DNA of 7,565 nt from CAZVFX01 sp964626565 (GTDB lineage: Bacteria; Myxococcota_A; UBA9042; CAIXZC01). Location: contig CAZVFX010000211.1 in the NCBI GenBank assembly GCA_964626565.1, positions 1 to 7,565 on the forward strand, read 5' to 3'. The translations under genes were made by a program, and so were the position numbers. Positions 1 to 5,669 of this stretch are shown piece by piece (position 1 is the stretch's first letter; every line of letters begins with the position of its first letter). The notes under the pieces were generated by a model, which searched no databases, was not told the DNA's origin, and was given only the letters and a program-made list of their open reading frames with translations.

Positions 1-243
1 GGCTCGGCTTTCACGTCCGCCTTCGGCGGCTCGGCTTTCACGTCCGCCTTCGGCGGCTCGGCTTTCACGTCCGCCTTCGGCGGCTCGGCTTTCACGTCCG
101 CCTTCGGCGGCTCGGCTTTCACGTCCGCCTTCGGCGGCTCGGCTTTCACGTCCGCCTTCGGCGGCTCGGCTTTCACGTCCGCCTTCGGCGGCTCGGCTTT
201 CACGTCCGCCTTCGGCGACTCGGCTTTTACGTCCGCCTCCGGC
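1..243 (-). repeat. 27-bp in-frame minisatellite encoding PKADVKAEP
   Basis: Eight consecutive identical 27-bp units occupy 1-216. A ninth unit with a few substitutions (217-243) follows, and a more diverged stretch around 244-270 marks the array's promoter-proximal edge. Each unit is exactly nine codons, so copy-number change keeps the reading frame. The array reaches base 1 and may continue outside. Identity at the DNA level, including third positions, points to recent expansion or homogenisation rather than selection on protein sequence alone. Confidence 0.97.
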
Positions 244-575
244 GACTCCGGTCTTGCGTCCGCGGCTGCGGCCGAGACGGCCTTACCCTCTTCGGTCGGG
301 TCCGTTTCCTCTGCATCCTGCATGCTCGCTACGGCCAGAAGAATGGCCGCGGCCGCGCACAGGAGCACAACTATTACTACCGCTACTACCACCAGCGGTC
401 GCTTCCGCTTTTTCGGCGGCGTCAGGTCCCAGCCCGTATCCTCGCCCACCGGTTCCGCCGCCGGCGGTGGAGACACGGGAGCCGCCTCCTTGGCCCTGCC
501 ACAATGCACGCAGAATTTTGCGGTGACTGGCGTTTCCTGGCCACAACCGGGACAAAGGGTGCCCGAACCGGTCAT
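1..575 (-). CDS. Zinc-ribbon, single-TM protein with 9-residue repeat tail (partial, C-terminus off window)
   Basis: The 191 visible residues run into the left edge with no stop. The ATG at 575-573 is preceded by AGGAGG (587-582) at 6 nt spacing. The N-terminus has a CX2C-X10-CX2C zinc ribbon (C8, C11, C22, C25: CPGC and CVHC), a Pro-rich linker, a basic stop (KKRKR, about 55-59), and one hydrophobic segment at about 61-83. An Ala/Glu stretch follows, then tandem PKADVKAEP units from about residue 111 to the edge. By the positive-inside rule the ribbon is cytoplasmic and the charged repeats extracytoplasmic. Short N-terminal zinc ribbons tethered to one TM helix are common in Myxococcota-type genomes, often with unrelated C-terminal domains. 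Here that domain lies outside the window, so the function is unknown. The Pro/Lys/Glu repeat resembles the periplasm-spanning spacers of TonB-like proteins in composition only. The gene lies 103 bp downstream of the solenoid lipoprotein and has its own candidate promoter. Confidence 0.85.
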   Translation of the reverse strand, partial: MTGSGTLCPGCGQETPVTAKFCVHCGRAKEAAPVSPPPAAEPVGEDTGWDLTPPKKRKRPLVVVAVVIVVLLCAAAAILLAVASMQDAEETDPTEEGKAVSAAAADARPESPEADVKAESPKADVKAEPPKADVKAEPPKADVKAEPPKADVKAEPPKADVKAEPPKADVKAEPPKADVKAEPPKADVKAE

Positions 576-592
576 CTTCAACCTCCTAATCC

Positions 593-617
593 AACTGATA
601 ACAACCATATATCAGTT
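593..617. promoter_or_regulatory. Perfect 8-bp inverted repeat upstream of the zinc-ribbon gene (operator-like)
   Basis: AACTGATA (593-600) and TATCAGTT (610-617) are perfect inverted copies separated by 9 nt. The dyad overlaps the candidate -10 element of the zinc-ribbon gene and lies just upstream of its Shine-Dalgarno site. It could be an operator for a dimeric regulator, or a weak A/U-rich hairpin if transcribed. No U tract follows on either strand, so it is not a typical terminator. Confidence 0.45.
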
Positions 618-632
618 CGGTCCCTGCTTCAA
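604..632 (-). promoter_or_regulatory. Candidate sigma70-type promoter for the zinc-ribbon gene
   Basis: On the minus strand, TTGAAG (632-627) is followed by a 17-bp spacer and TATGGT (609-604). Each hexamer matches the sigma70 consensus at 4 of 6 positions. The predicted start near 597 would give a leader of about 22 nt carrying the AGGAGG site. The -10 falls in the spacer of the 593-617 inverted repeat, which fits control by repressor binding. This is consensus matching only. Confidence 0.35.
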
Positions 633-678
633 TGGTGCAGCCGACCCTTAAACTTTGGCCCCGGGCCAGCCGCCCCCG

Positions 679-2706
679 TTACTCGATCGCGGAAAGAACC
701 TTCAATTCAGCCTCGCCAGGCTTCCGGCCCTTGGCCTCACACACCTCCCCCACGCCCGCAAGAAGCCGGGGACGATACCCCGCCTCCGGAAAATCCCTGA
801 TCATCTCCAACGCCTTCAGGCAGTCCCCGTCCCTGGCTACGTCGACCGGGAGTTTCACAGGCAGAGCCTGGGGGACCTCGGCCGCCTTGCCTTCCACAGT
901 GCCCGACAGCTTCTGCCAATCGTCTCGAACCTTCTGCGCGCCCTCAACTTCCCCGGCCTCTCCCAGCACAGTCGCCAACGCAGGCAGGCAGGCGCACCTC
1001 TCCTTGTCATCAAGCACCGCCTCCGCGGCAGACATCGCCTTCGACACGTTTCCCAAACGGCCGTACTGATCCGCCAGACCGCAGTAGGCCCCTCCCAGCG
1101 ACGCCTGGTCCTTTTCCGACTTCCATCCGGCCAACACACCGTCCAGCACAGACTCGGCTTCGGCTAACAGGCCTGCCCGGCGGAACACCTCAGCCGTACG
1201 CACGCCGTAGCTGCCCCGAGTGCTCGCAGCCTCGAGCAACCCCAGCGCCTCCACCGCCAGCCCTTTCAGAACCGAAACCTCCTCGGTTCGACCGGCAAGC
1301 TTGCACGCGTCCAGAAGCGAAAGCAGCGCTACCAACCGCACCGCCGGATCCGCAATCAGACGGGCGCTGGCTATCCCTCGCGCCAGCGCTGTGACTTGTC
1401 TTTCCTTCAAACTCATGGAACCGAAGTAAGCGGCCAGCACCTTGTAGGTCCGGGCCCTATCCTCATTGCTCATAGCCGAGAAGTCGGCCTCATCAACCCG
1501 CTTCACTACCTTCATGGCTGCCTTTTCACGCCCGACAAGAAACAGTTCCTCTGCAAAGACCAACTCCATCTCCGCTCGCTCCCCGGGGTCATCCACGGCC
1601 TCGAGAATCTCCTCGGCCAGCATGAAATCGCCCGCAGACGCACAAGCCCACACCCCGTCCTGAGCAAAGTCCGAACCGGGCATCGTGGCCGCCATCTCTA
1701 CTACCTCTTCCAACACCAGGATCGCAGTCTCCCGGTCGCTCTCGATGCAAGCCTCGAACACTGCCAGCGTCGCGTCAAACCGCTGGTACATCTGGTCCCC
1801 AACGTAATCCTCATCCGCAGTCATGTCGCCTTCGTAGTACTCCTCCCCGTCACAGCCGCAACCCCCGTAGTACCCCTCGCCATGAAAGTCCGTTTCAAGC
1901 AAACTCAGCGTCTCATATGCTTCCGCACACTTGCCCGCCTCAGACAGAAACACCGCGACATCTTCCACGAAGTCGTTGGCGCTGGGAATGTCACCGATAA
2001 GCATCGACAGGTCGAGCAGCCGGTCCACCACCTCCGTGACGCGATCGTTGAACTCCATATCGAGTACCACGCTCAGGGCCCCCGCCACCATGTCGTAGGA
2101 CAAAGGTTCGCCAGCCTCAAATTCCATCTGCTCAATGAGGAGATCCACAATCTCGAAAGCCGCGTCCGGGTTACCGGCCTCCACGTAGTACAGACCCACC
2201 TCCGGTAATTCGATCAGCCGATCCACCCACGGCAGGTGCCGCCGTACGTCGGCATCGAGCGCAGCCAGCACCACCTCCGCCTGGTCATCCCGCTCGGTTT
2301 TCCGGTATGCATCGTAGATGTGATGAAGGACCGCCACCCGGGCCAGCGGGTCGAGCTTCTCCGCCAGGAAGAAGGCCCGCGCCACAATGCTCCTGTCCGC
2401 CTCCGCCCACAAAGCAACTCGTGGCAGAACACTCTCCCTTAATTCCTTAATAGTAAAGGGGCCGACCTTCACTTTTCCCGCTGCAACCCGCTTGCCGATG
2501 GGGCTGTCCCCATGCTTCTTCACCAGTTCTTCAGCCACCGTCCCGCCGGCAGCGTACAACCGTGCGGCTTTGCCCAGGTCGCCGGACGATTGTGCGGCCG
2601 CACCGTCCGACAACTTAACCGTAGCCGAAGTAAACGCACGTTGCGGACCGGAGCAAGCAAACGACAAAACTGCGAGGAAACAGATCACCAATCGAAGGGT
2701 TGTCAT
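679..2706 (-). CDS. Large TPR-like alpha-solenoid lipoprotein
   Basis: The product is 675 residues from the ATG at 2706-2704 and ends at TAA 681-679. The N-terminus is a lipoprotein-like signal: MTTLRL, a hydrophobic core, then LSFAC with Cys18 as probable lipidation site (Ser at -3 is a little off consensus). The rest is almost all helical with recurring two-helix repeats, such as an AEAESVLDGVL stretch and a GLADQYGRLGNVSKAM unit near the C-terminus. These look like degenerate TPR/Sel1-type repeats, implying a protein-binding scaffold in the periplasm or at the outer membrane. Around residues 275-305 an odd insert rich in Tyr, Gly, Cys and acid (CGCDGEEYYEGD) interrupts the solenoid. Start choice: an in-frame TTG at 2739 would place 11 polar residues before the signal peptide, so 2706 is preferred, with GGAG (2717-2714) 7 nt upstream. 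No named family recognised. It lies 96 bp downstream of the barrel gene and may be co-transcribed with it. Confidence 0.85.
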   Translation of the reverse strand: MTTLRLVICFLAVLSFACSGPQRAFTSATVKLSDGAAAQSSGDLGKAARLYAAGGTVAEELVKKHGDSPIGKRVAAGKVKVGPFTIKELRESVLPRVALWAEADRSIVARAFFLAEKLDPLARVAVLHHIYDAYRKTERDDQAEVVLAALDADVRRHLPWVDRLIELPEVGLYYVEAGNPDAAFEIVDLLIEQMEFEAGEPLSYDMVAGALSVVLDMEFNDRVTEVVDRLLDLSMLIGDIPSANDFVEDVAVFLSEAGKCAEAYETLSLLETDFHGEGYYGGCGCDGEEYYEGDMTADEDYVGDQMYQRFDATLAVFEACIESDRETAILVLEEVVEMAATMPGSDFAQDGVWACASAGDFMLAEEILEAVDDPGERAEMELVFAEELFLVGREKAAMKVVKRVDEADFSAMSNEDRARTYKVLAAYFGSMSLKERQVTALARGIASARLIADPAVRLVALLSLLDACKLAGRTEEVSVLKGLAVEALGLLEAASTRGSYGVRTAEVFRRAGLLAEAESVLDGVLAGWKSEKDQASLGGAYCGLADQYGRLGNVSKAMSAAEAVLDDKERCACLPALATVLGEAGEVEGAQKVRDDWQKLSGTVEGKAAEVPQALPVKLPVDVARDGDCLKALEMIRDFPEAGYRPRLLAGVGEVCEAKGRKPGEAELKVLSAIE

Positions 2707-2713
2707 TTCGAAA

Positions 2714-2729
2714 CTCCATGGTACCTCCT
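2714..2729 (-). promoter_or_regulatory. Two overlapping translation-start signals before the solenoid gene
   Basis: The strongest Shine-Dalgarno here, AGGAGG (2729-2724), sits 4 nt before an ATG at 2719 that is in the wrong frame. That frame encodes only 34 residues, ending at TAA 2617-2615. The correct ATG (2706) has a weaker GGAG (2717-2714) at 7 nt, lying within the first codons of the competing short ORF. The 5' end of the solenoid gene is therefore overlapped by a possible decoy or leader ORF. Confidence 0.5.
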
Positions 2730-2802
2730 GAGCTCTCAAGGAGGATCGGGGTCCCGCCCCGGGGGCATCAAGATCTGACGCCGGGTAAGGGGAGCTTACG
2801 CC

Positions 2803-3396
2803 CTAGAACCAGAACCCCACGTGGAACGCGGCGGAGCCGGTGCCCAATTTGGTCTTGGTGCCTTTGCCGGCATCGGTCTCGGTCGAGACCCTTTCAATGC
2901 CCAGGCGATACTCGGCCCCCAAGCTCACGTTCTGGGTGAAGAACCAGGTCGCACCCAACACCCCGGCCAGCGTCAAGCTGGTGCCGTCCGTTTCGTTGTT
3001 CTCGCCCTCGGGGTCGTCTGAGGAAGTACCCAACTGCACAATCCCCCCGGTGTAGATCATCAAATTGCTATTGGTCACCAGGATGTAATCCAGGCCGCCC
3101 TCCACTCCATACCAGCTACTCTCATCGTTGCTGGTATTGCCGTTTTCCGGGTCGTATTCGTCGCTGGAGTTGTCGATGCCGACCGCGCCGCGAATGTGAA
3201 CGTTCTCCTTCAGCGCAAACCGACCGCCGATGCCGATCCCCTCAAAATTGGCAGGGGTCGAGTTGAAGATGCCCCCCATATCGAACATCAGGGCGGCGCT
3301 ACCCATATGAATGTCTGTCGCCGGCTGGTCGTACTCAGCCGCCCATGCAGGCGACGCAATCATCAGCACCGTCAAAATAGTCAGGCAGTAACGCAT
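2803..3396 (-). CDS. Small outer-membrane beta-barrel protein
   Basis: This 197-residue protein has a Sec signal peptide: MRYC, a hydrophobic core, and cleavage after AWA at about residue 19. The mature part alternates aromatic/aliphatic and polar residues in strand-like segments (GIGIGGRFAL, VHIRGAVGI, SWYGVEGGLDYIL, LMIYTGGIVQL, SLTLAGVLGATWFF, VSLGAEYRLGI) separated by Asp/Asn/Glu-rich loops. It ends in AAFHVGFWF with terminal Phe, the usual outer-membrane insertion signal. About eight strands fit an OmpA/OmpW-size barrel with no periplasmic domain. The acidic loops (DNSSDEYDPENGN and SSDDPEGENNETDG) would be surface-exposed and might bind cations, which is speculative. The start ATG (3396-3394) has AGGAGG (3408-3403) 6 nt upstream. 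Exact family unassigned. A candidate promoter lies upstream. Confidence 0.85.
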   Translation of the reverse strand: MRYCLTILTVLMIASPAWAAEYDQPATDIHMGSAALMFDMGGIFNSTPANFEGIGIGGRFALKENVHIRGAVGIDNSSDEYDPENGNTSNDESSWYGVEGGLDYILVTNSNLMIYTGGIVQLGTSSDDPEGENNETDGTSLTLAGVLGATWFFTQNVSLGAEYRLGIERVSTETDAGKGTKTKLGTGSAAFHVGFWF

Positions 3397-3410
3397 CTAA
3401 CTCCTCCTTT

Positions 3411-3423
3411 GGCCCTGTGGGCC
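3411..3423. other. Small GC hairpin near the 5' end of the barrel-gene leader
   Basis: GGCCC and GGGCC form a 5-bp stem around a 3-nt loop, just upstream of the AGGAGG of the barrel gene. If the promoter at 3428-3456 is real, this hairpin would sit at or very near the transcript's 5' end, where such stems often slow RNA decay. It is too small to be certain. Confidence 0.3.
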
Positions 3424-3427
3424 CTCA

Positions 3428-3456
3428 ATTTCATCCATCAAGAACTTCGTCGTCAA
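3428..3456 (-). promoter_or_regulatory. Candidate sigma70-type promoter for the barrel gene
   Basis: On the minus strand, TTGACG (3456-3451; 5 of 6 matches) precedes a 17-bp spacer and TGAAAT (3433-3428; 4 of 6 matches). The predicted start near 3421 gives a leader of about 25 nt to the ATG at 3396. This would let the barrel gene be transcribed independently of the Gly/Cys-rich lipoprotein upstream. Confidence 0.4.
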
Positions 3457-3481
3457 ACGGTAATCCATCATCCCGTAAAAC

Positions 3482-4240
3482 CTACTGAAGAGTGCAGCTC
3501 GCACCCGTATCGTCTGAACACGACCCGCCCATGCCGGAGCAATTGAAGGTGCAGGTCACGGTATGCCCGTTGTCATAGCTGACGGTGGCCGATGAGACGT
3601 TGCCGCCGTTGGGGCAATAGGACAACGAGTTTTCAAAAGAGCCGGACGCGCATGAATAGTCGAAGGTCCCGCCCACACAGCCCGAAAGCTCGCACGTTTC
3701 CACCGGCTCAACGACAGAAATCTCCACCTCGGTGTGCCCATCGTCCTCATAATCGAGGCAAGGCAGCATCTCTTCACACGAACCGGCACCCATGACACAC
3801 TCGGCCGCCGCTCCGGCAAGGTCCGGCGACTCGTGGAGCGCCTCACCGCACACCTCCAGGCATTCGGCCATGGTGCTCAGATCGGGGAAGCAATCCAGAA
3901 CCTCCTGGCACACTCCACTGCAAGAACCACCGCCACCGCTAAGCCCGCCGCCACCGCCACCGGCGCCCTGGATCCCGGTAGGACCGCCCGGCGCTTCTTC
4001 GCCCAGGCCCCCACCGCCCTCTACCGCACCGCCTCCCTCGACCATTCCACCCCCAAGGCCGCTGGGGTCGCCCGACGGAGTCTCACCAAGCCCGCTCGGA
4101 GAGCCGCCCGTTTCGGTCCCCACGCCACTCACATTCAGCGCCTGCTGGATTTGATTTGGCTCATCCTCGAATTCGCCGCAGGCACCAACCGCCAGAAAAC
4201 ACCCCAGTGCAAGCAGCAACAAAGGCCGACCATGCTTCAT
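3482..4240 (-). CDS. Gly-rich linker, Cys-rich lipoprotein (unknown function)
   Basis: The product is 252 residues from the ATG at 4240-4238, chosen over an in-frame ATG at 4273 because it begins a clean signal peptide and has GAGG (4252-4249) 8 nt upstream. The lipobox is VGAC with Cys21 as lipidation site. Next comes a low-complexity Gly/Pro/Ser/Glu linker of about 80 residues with runs of Gly, then two Cys-rich parts. The first (about 106-160) has CSGVC and CLEVC, that is CX3C-X15-CX3C, and further Cys, eight in all. The C-terminal part (about 181-252) also holds eight Cys and looks beta-rich and Ser/Gly/Asn-rich. The even Cys count in each part suggests disulfide-bonded folds outside the cytoplasm. 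The CX3C pairs probably staple a helical hairpin; similar spacing in mitochondrial small Tim proteins is likely convergent. Not assigned to a named family. Confidence 0.8.
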   Translation of the reverse strand: MKHGRPLLLLALGCFLAVGACGEFEDEPNQIQQALNVSGVGTETGGSPSGLGETPSGDPSGLGGGMVEGGGAVEGGGGLGEEAPGGPTGIQGAGGGGGGLSGGGGSCSGVCQEVLDCFPDLSTMAECLEVCGEALHESPDLAGAAAECVMGAGSCEEMLPCLDYEDDGHTEVEISVVEPVETCELSGCVGGTFDYSCASGSFENSLSYCPNGGNVSSATVSYDNGHTVTCTFNCSGMGGSCSDDTGASCTLQ

Positions 4241-4368
4241 CTCAACTACCTCGCTATTTATCGTCCAACCCATCAGCGCAATCCCGAGAAAATCCCATAA
4301 GTAGTGTTGTGCAACTGAGAACTTTGTCTATCAGCCCGAGGGGCAAGTCAAGCCCTTTCTGGGCACCC

Positions 4369-4396
4369 GTTCCGATGCGCTCCGCACAGTTGGAAC
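4369..4396. other. Nested inverted repeat downstream of the rhomboid gene
   Basis: GTTCC (4369-4373) pairs with GGAAC (4392-4396). Inside it TGCG (4376-4379) pairs with CGCA (4383-4386) around a 3-nt loop. It starts a few bases after the rhomboid stop codon and could weakly protect the 3' end or aid termination. No U tract follows on the minus strand, so an intrinsic terminator call is not supported. Confidence 0.25.
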
Positions 4397-4398
4397 CG

Positions 4399-5604
4399 TT
4401 ACCTGCGTGGCTTGCGGCGATAAATGGCGATCCGGGACAGAGCCTCTCTCGCCCGGCCCTCGGTCTCCGGAGCCGCGTCAAGGTCGAGAACCGCAAGCAG
4501 GTGCTGGTACGCAGCGGTCGGCTGTCCCTGCCGCAACCGCATCAAGCCCAACGCCAGATAGATCTGAGCCAGGTCCCGGTCGCCCGGACTCGACGCCAGG
4601 CAACGCCGGAGCAACGACGCCGCCGCAGAAGGATACCCAGCTTCCTCGAGCCACACCGAAAGCTGCACGCAAGTCCCCGCAGCCAGCCGCGCCAGCTCCG
4701 GAGGCCGCAAAGATGCCAGCAGTTTGAGCGCTTCACCTCGGTTCCCACGAGCCACCAGCGACTCAAGTTCATCCGCGCGCAGGAACGACTTGTCCTCGGC
4801 CGCAAGACCGCGCCGGTCCGGCGCTACCTTCCGCTGCCATCGACGCTCCGCCCAAGGCCATCGCCATCCGAGCCGCTCCCCGGCCAGAGCGATGACCAGA
4901 CCGCCGGCAAACCCCCCGATGTGGGCCCCATACGCCACACCCGAGTCAGCGCCCAAAACCATCGGTAGAAGATTGTCCACCACCACGTAGAACCCCAACA
5001 CCCAGCGCGCCGGAATCAGCAGCACGTCAAAGAAGAAGGGAAAGAACAGAACCAGCGTCTTGACCCGGTTGCGGGGGAAGAGCAAGAAGTACAGGCCCAG
5101 CGCACCCGATATGGCTCCCGAAGCACCAACCAGCGGAATCAGCGACGATCCCGCGAACATGGCGAAGGTCAGGGACGCACAAGCCCCGGTGGCCAGGTAC
5201 ACCACCAGGTAACCTAGACGGCCCAGCCGGTGCTCAACATTGTCCCCGAAGATCCACAGAAAAAGCATGTTGCCGGCCAGATGGAGAAAACCGCCGTGGA
5301 GGAACATGGAGCTGAACAGGTCAGACAGTTCCGCGGCCCCCGGTTTGTAACCGTGCTGGAAAACGAACAGGTCGTACCGGCTCATCTGGGAAAGCAGCTT
5401 CCTCAACAACTGGGGGTCCACGGGCAGATCCGCGCCCATGGCTACCAGGTACTCCAGCAGCGCGGGATCCGTCGGGTCCACGCTCGCTCCGGAAAGCGGC
5501 AGGGTGATCAACACGTAGATGGCAACGTTAGCAACGATCAGTCCCCAATTCACAAAGGGGAAGAAACGCTCGGGATTGGGAGTGTCGCCTATGGGGAGTA
5601 TCAA
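4399..5604 (-). CDS. Rhomboid-family intramembrane serine protease with C-terminal helical-repeat domain
   Basis: This 401-residue polytopic inner-membrane protein cleaves, by family knowledge, transmembrane helices of other membrane proteins. All core marks are present: the N-terminal PIGDTPNP-like entry to TM1, the TM2 motif FLHGGFLHLAGN (H103, H108, N112; His and Asn contribute to the oxyanion region), catalytic Ser162 in GASG (160-163), and His228 in AHIGG (227-231) completing the Ser-His dyad. About six TM helices lie within residues 17-245, with a long L1 loop (about 40-95). From about 270 to 401 a soluble Arg/Ala/Leu-rich tail carries TPR-like helix pairs (for example a SAAASLLRRCL and a LALGLMRLRQG stretch), probably a cytoplasmic interaction platform. 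Rhomboid-TPR combinations are known in bacteria. The start is TTG (5604-5602), since the next in-frame Met is only at residue 56. It is backed by GGAGG (5615-5611) at 6 nt, which lies inside a hairpin. It follows the DUF4920-like lipoprotein gene by 65 bp with no clear promoter between, so co-transcription is likely. Confidence 0.93.
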   Translation of the reverse strand: MILPIGDTPNPERFFPFVNWGLIVANVAIYVLITLPLSGASVDPTDPALLEYLVAMGADLPVDPQLLRKLLSQMSRYDLFVFQHGYKPGAAELSDLFSSMFLHGGFLHLAGNMLFLWIFGDNVEHRLGRLGYLVVYLATGACASLTFAMFAGSSLIPLVGASGAISGALGLYFLLFPRNRVKTLVLFFPFFFDVLLIPARWVLGFYVVVDNLLPMVLGADSGVAYGAHIGGFAGGLVIALAGERLGWRWPWAERRWQRKVAPDRRGLAAEDKSFLRADELESLVARGNRGEALKLLASLRPPELARLAAGTCVQLSVWLEEAGYPSAAASLLRRCLASSPGDRDLAQIYLALGLMRLRQGQPTAAYQHLLAVLDLDAAPETEGRAREALSRIAIYRRKPRR

Positions 5605-5633
5605 CGCTAACCTCCGTCACCGGAGCTTAGCGT
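5604..5633 (-). promoter_or_regulatory. Hairpin sequestering the Shine-Dalgarno and TTG start of the rhomboid gene
   Basis: On the minus strand, ACGCTAAGCTCCG (5633-5621) and CGGAGGTTAGCGT (5616-5604) form 12 base pairs with one G-G mismatch around the tetraloop GTGA, a GNRA-type loop closed by a G-C pair. The 3' arm holds the entire GGAGG site (5615-5611), and its last base is the first base of the TTG start codon. There is no U tract after it on either strand, which argues against an intrinsic terminator. The arrangement fits a translational lock (RNA-thermometer-like, or opened by upstream ribosomes or a protein). As DNA it could equally be an operator palindrome. Confidence 0.7.
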
Positions 5634-5669
5634 AAAACAGAGCGGATTTGAACGGCAGAAGGAGGAAAA

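Noticed and set aside
1..270. Regular short repeat considered as CRISPR array
   Set aside because: Units are contiguous with no unique spacers and are in frame within a coding sequence.
652..672. GC-rich palindrome just after the solenoid stop codon considered as terminator
   Set aside because: The stem is about 5 bp with a 3-nt loop and is followed by a purine-rich stretch and only three T's, not a U tract.
1396..2208. 270-codon plus-strand open frame opposite the solenoid gene
   Set aside because: It lacks a plausible domain or ribosome site and its composition (Arg/His/Leu-rich) is that of an antisense shadow in a GC-rich gene; the minus-strand gene has a signal peptide and clear helical repeats.
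2707..2735. Cluster of six-base palindromes (TTCGAA, CCATGG, GGTACC, GAGCTC) resembling a cloning polylinker
   Set aside because: No vector or tag sequence surrounds it and the flanking genes read naturally; dense palindromes around a GC-rich Shine-Dalgarno can arise by chance.
2740..2800. Short inverted repeats (GGGG/CCCC and GTAAG/CTTAC) between the barrel and solenoid genes
   Set aside because: Each stem is only about 5 bp without a U tract; not distinguishable from chance in GC-rich DNA.
4323..4351. Possible promoter before the Gly/Cys-rich lipoprotein (TTGACT at 4351-4346)
   Set aside because: The -35 is good but no hexamer at 15-18 bp matches the -10 consensus better than 3 of 6.
4156..4968. 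270-codon plus-strand open frame across the rhomboid 3' half
   Set aside because: Arg/Pro/Ser-rich shadow of the rhomboid tail, crossing two genes and a gap, with no recognisable motif.
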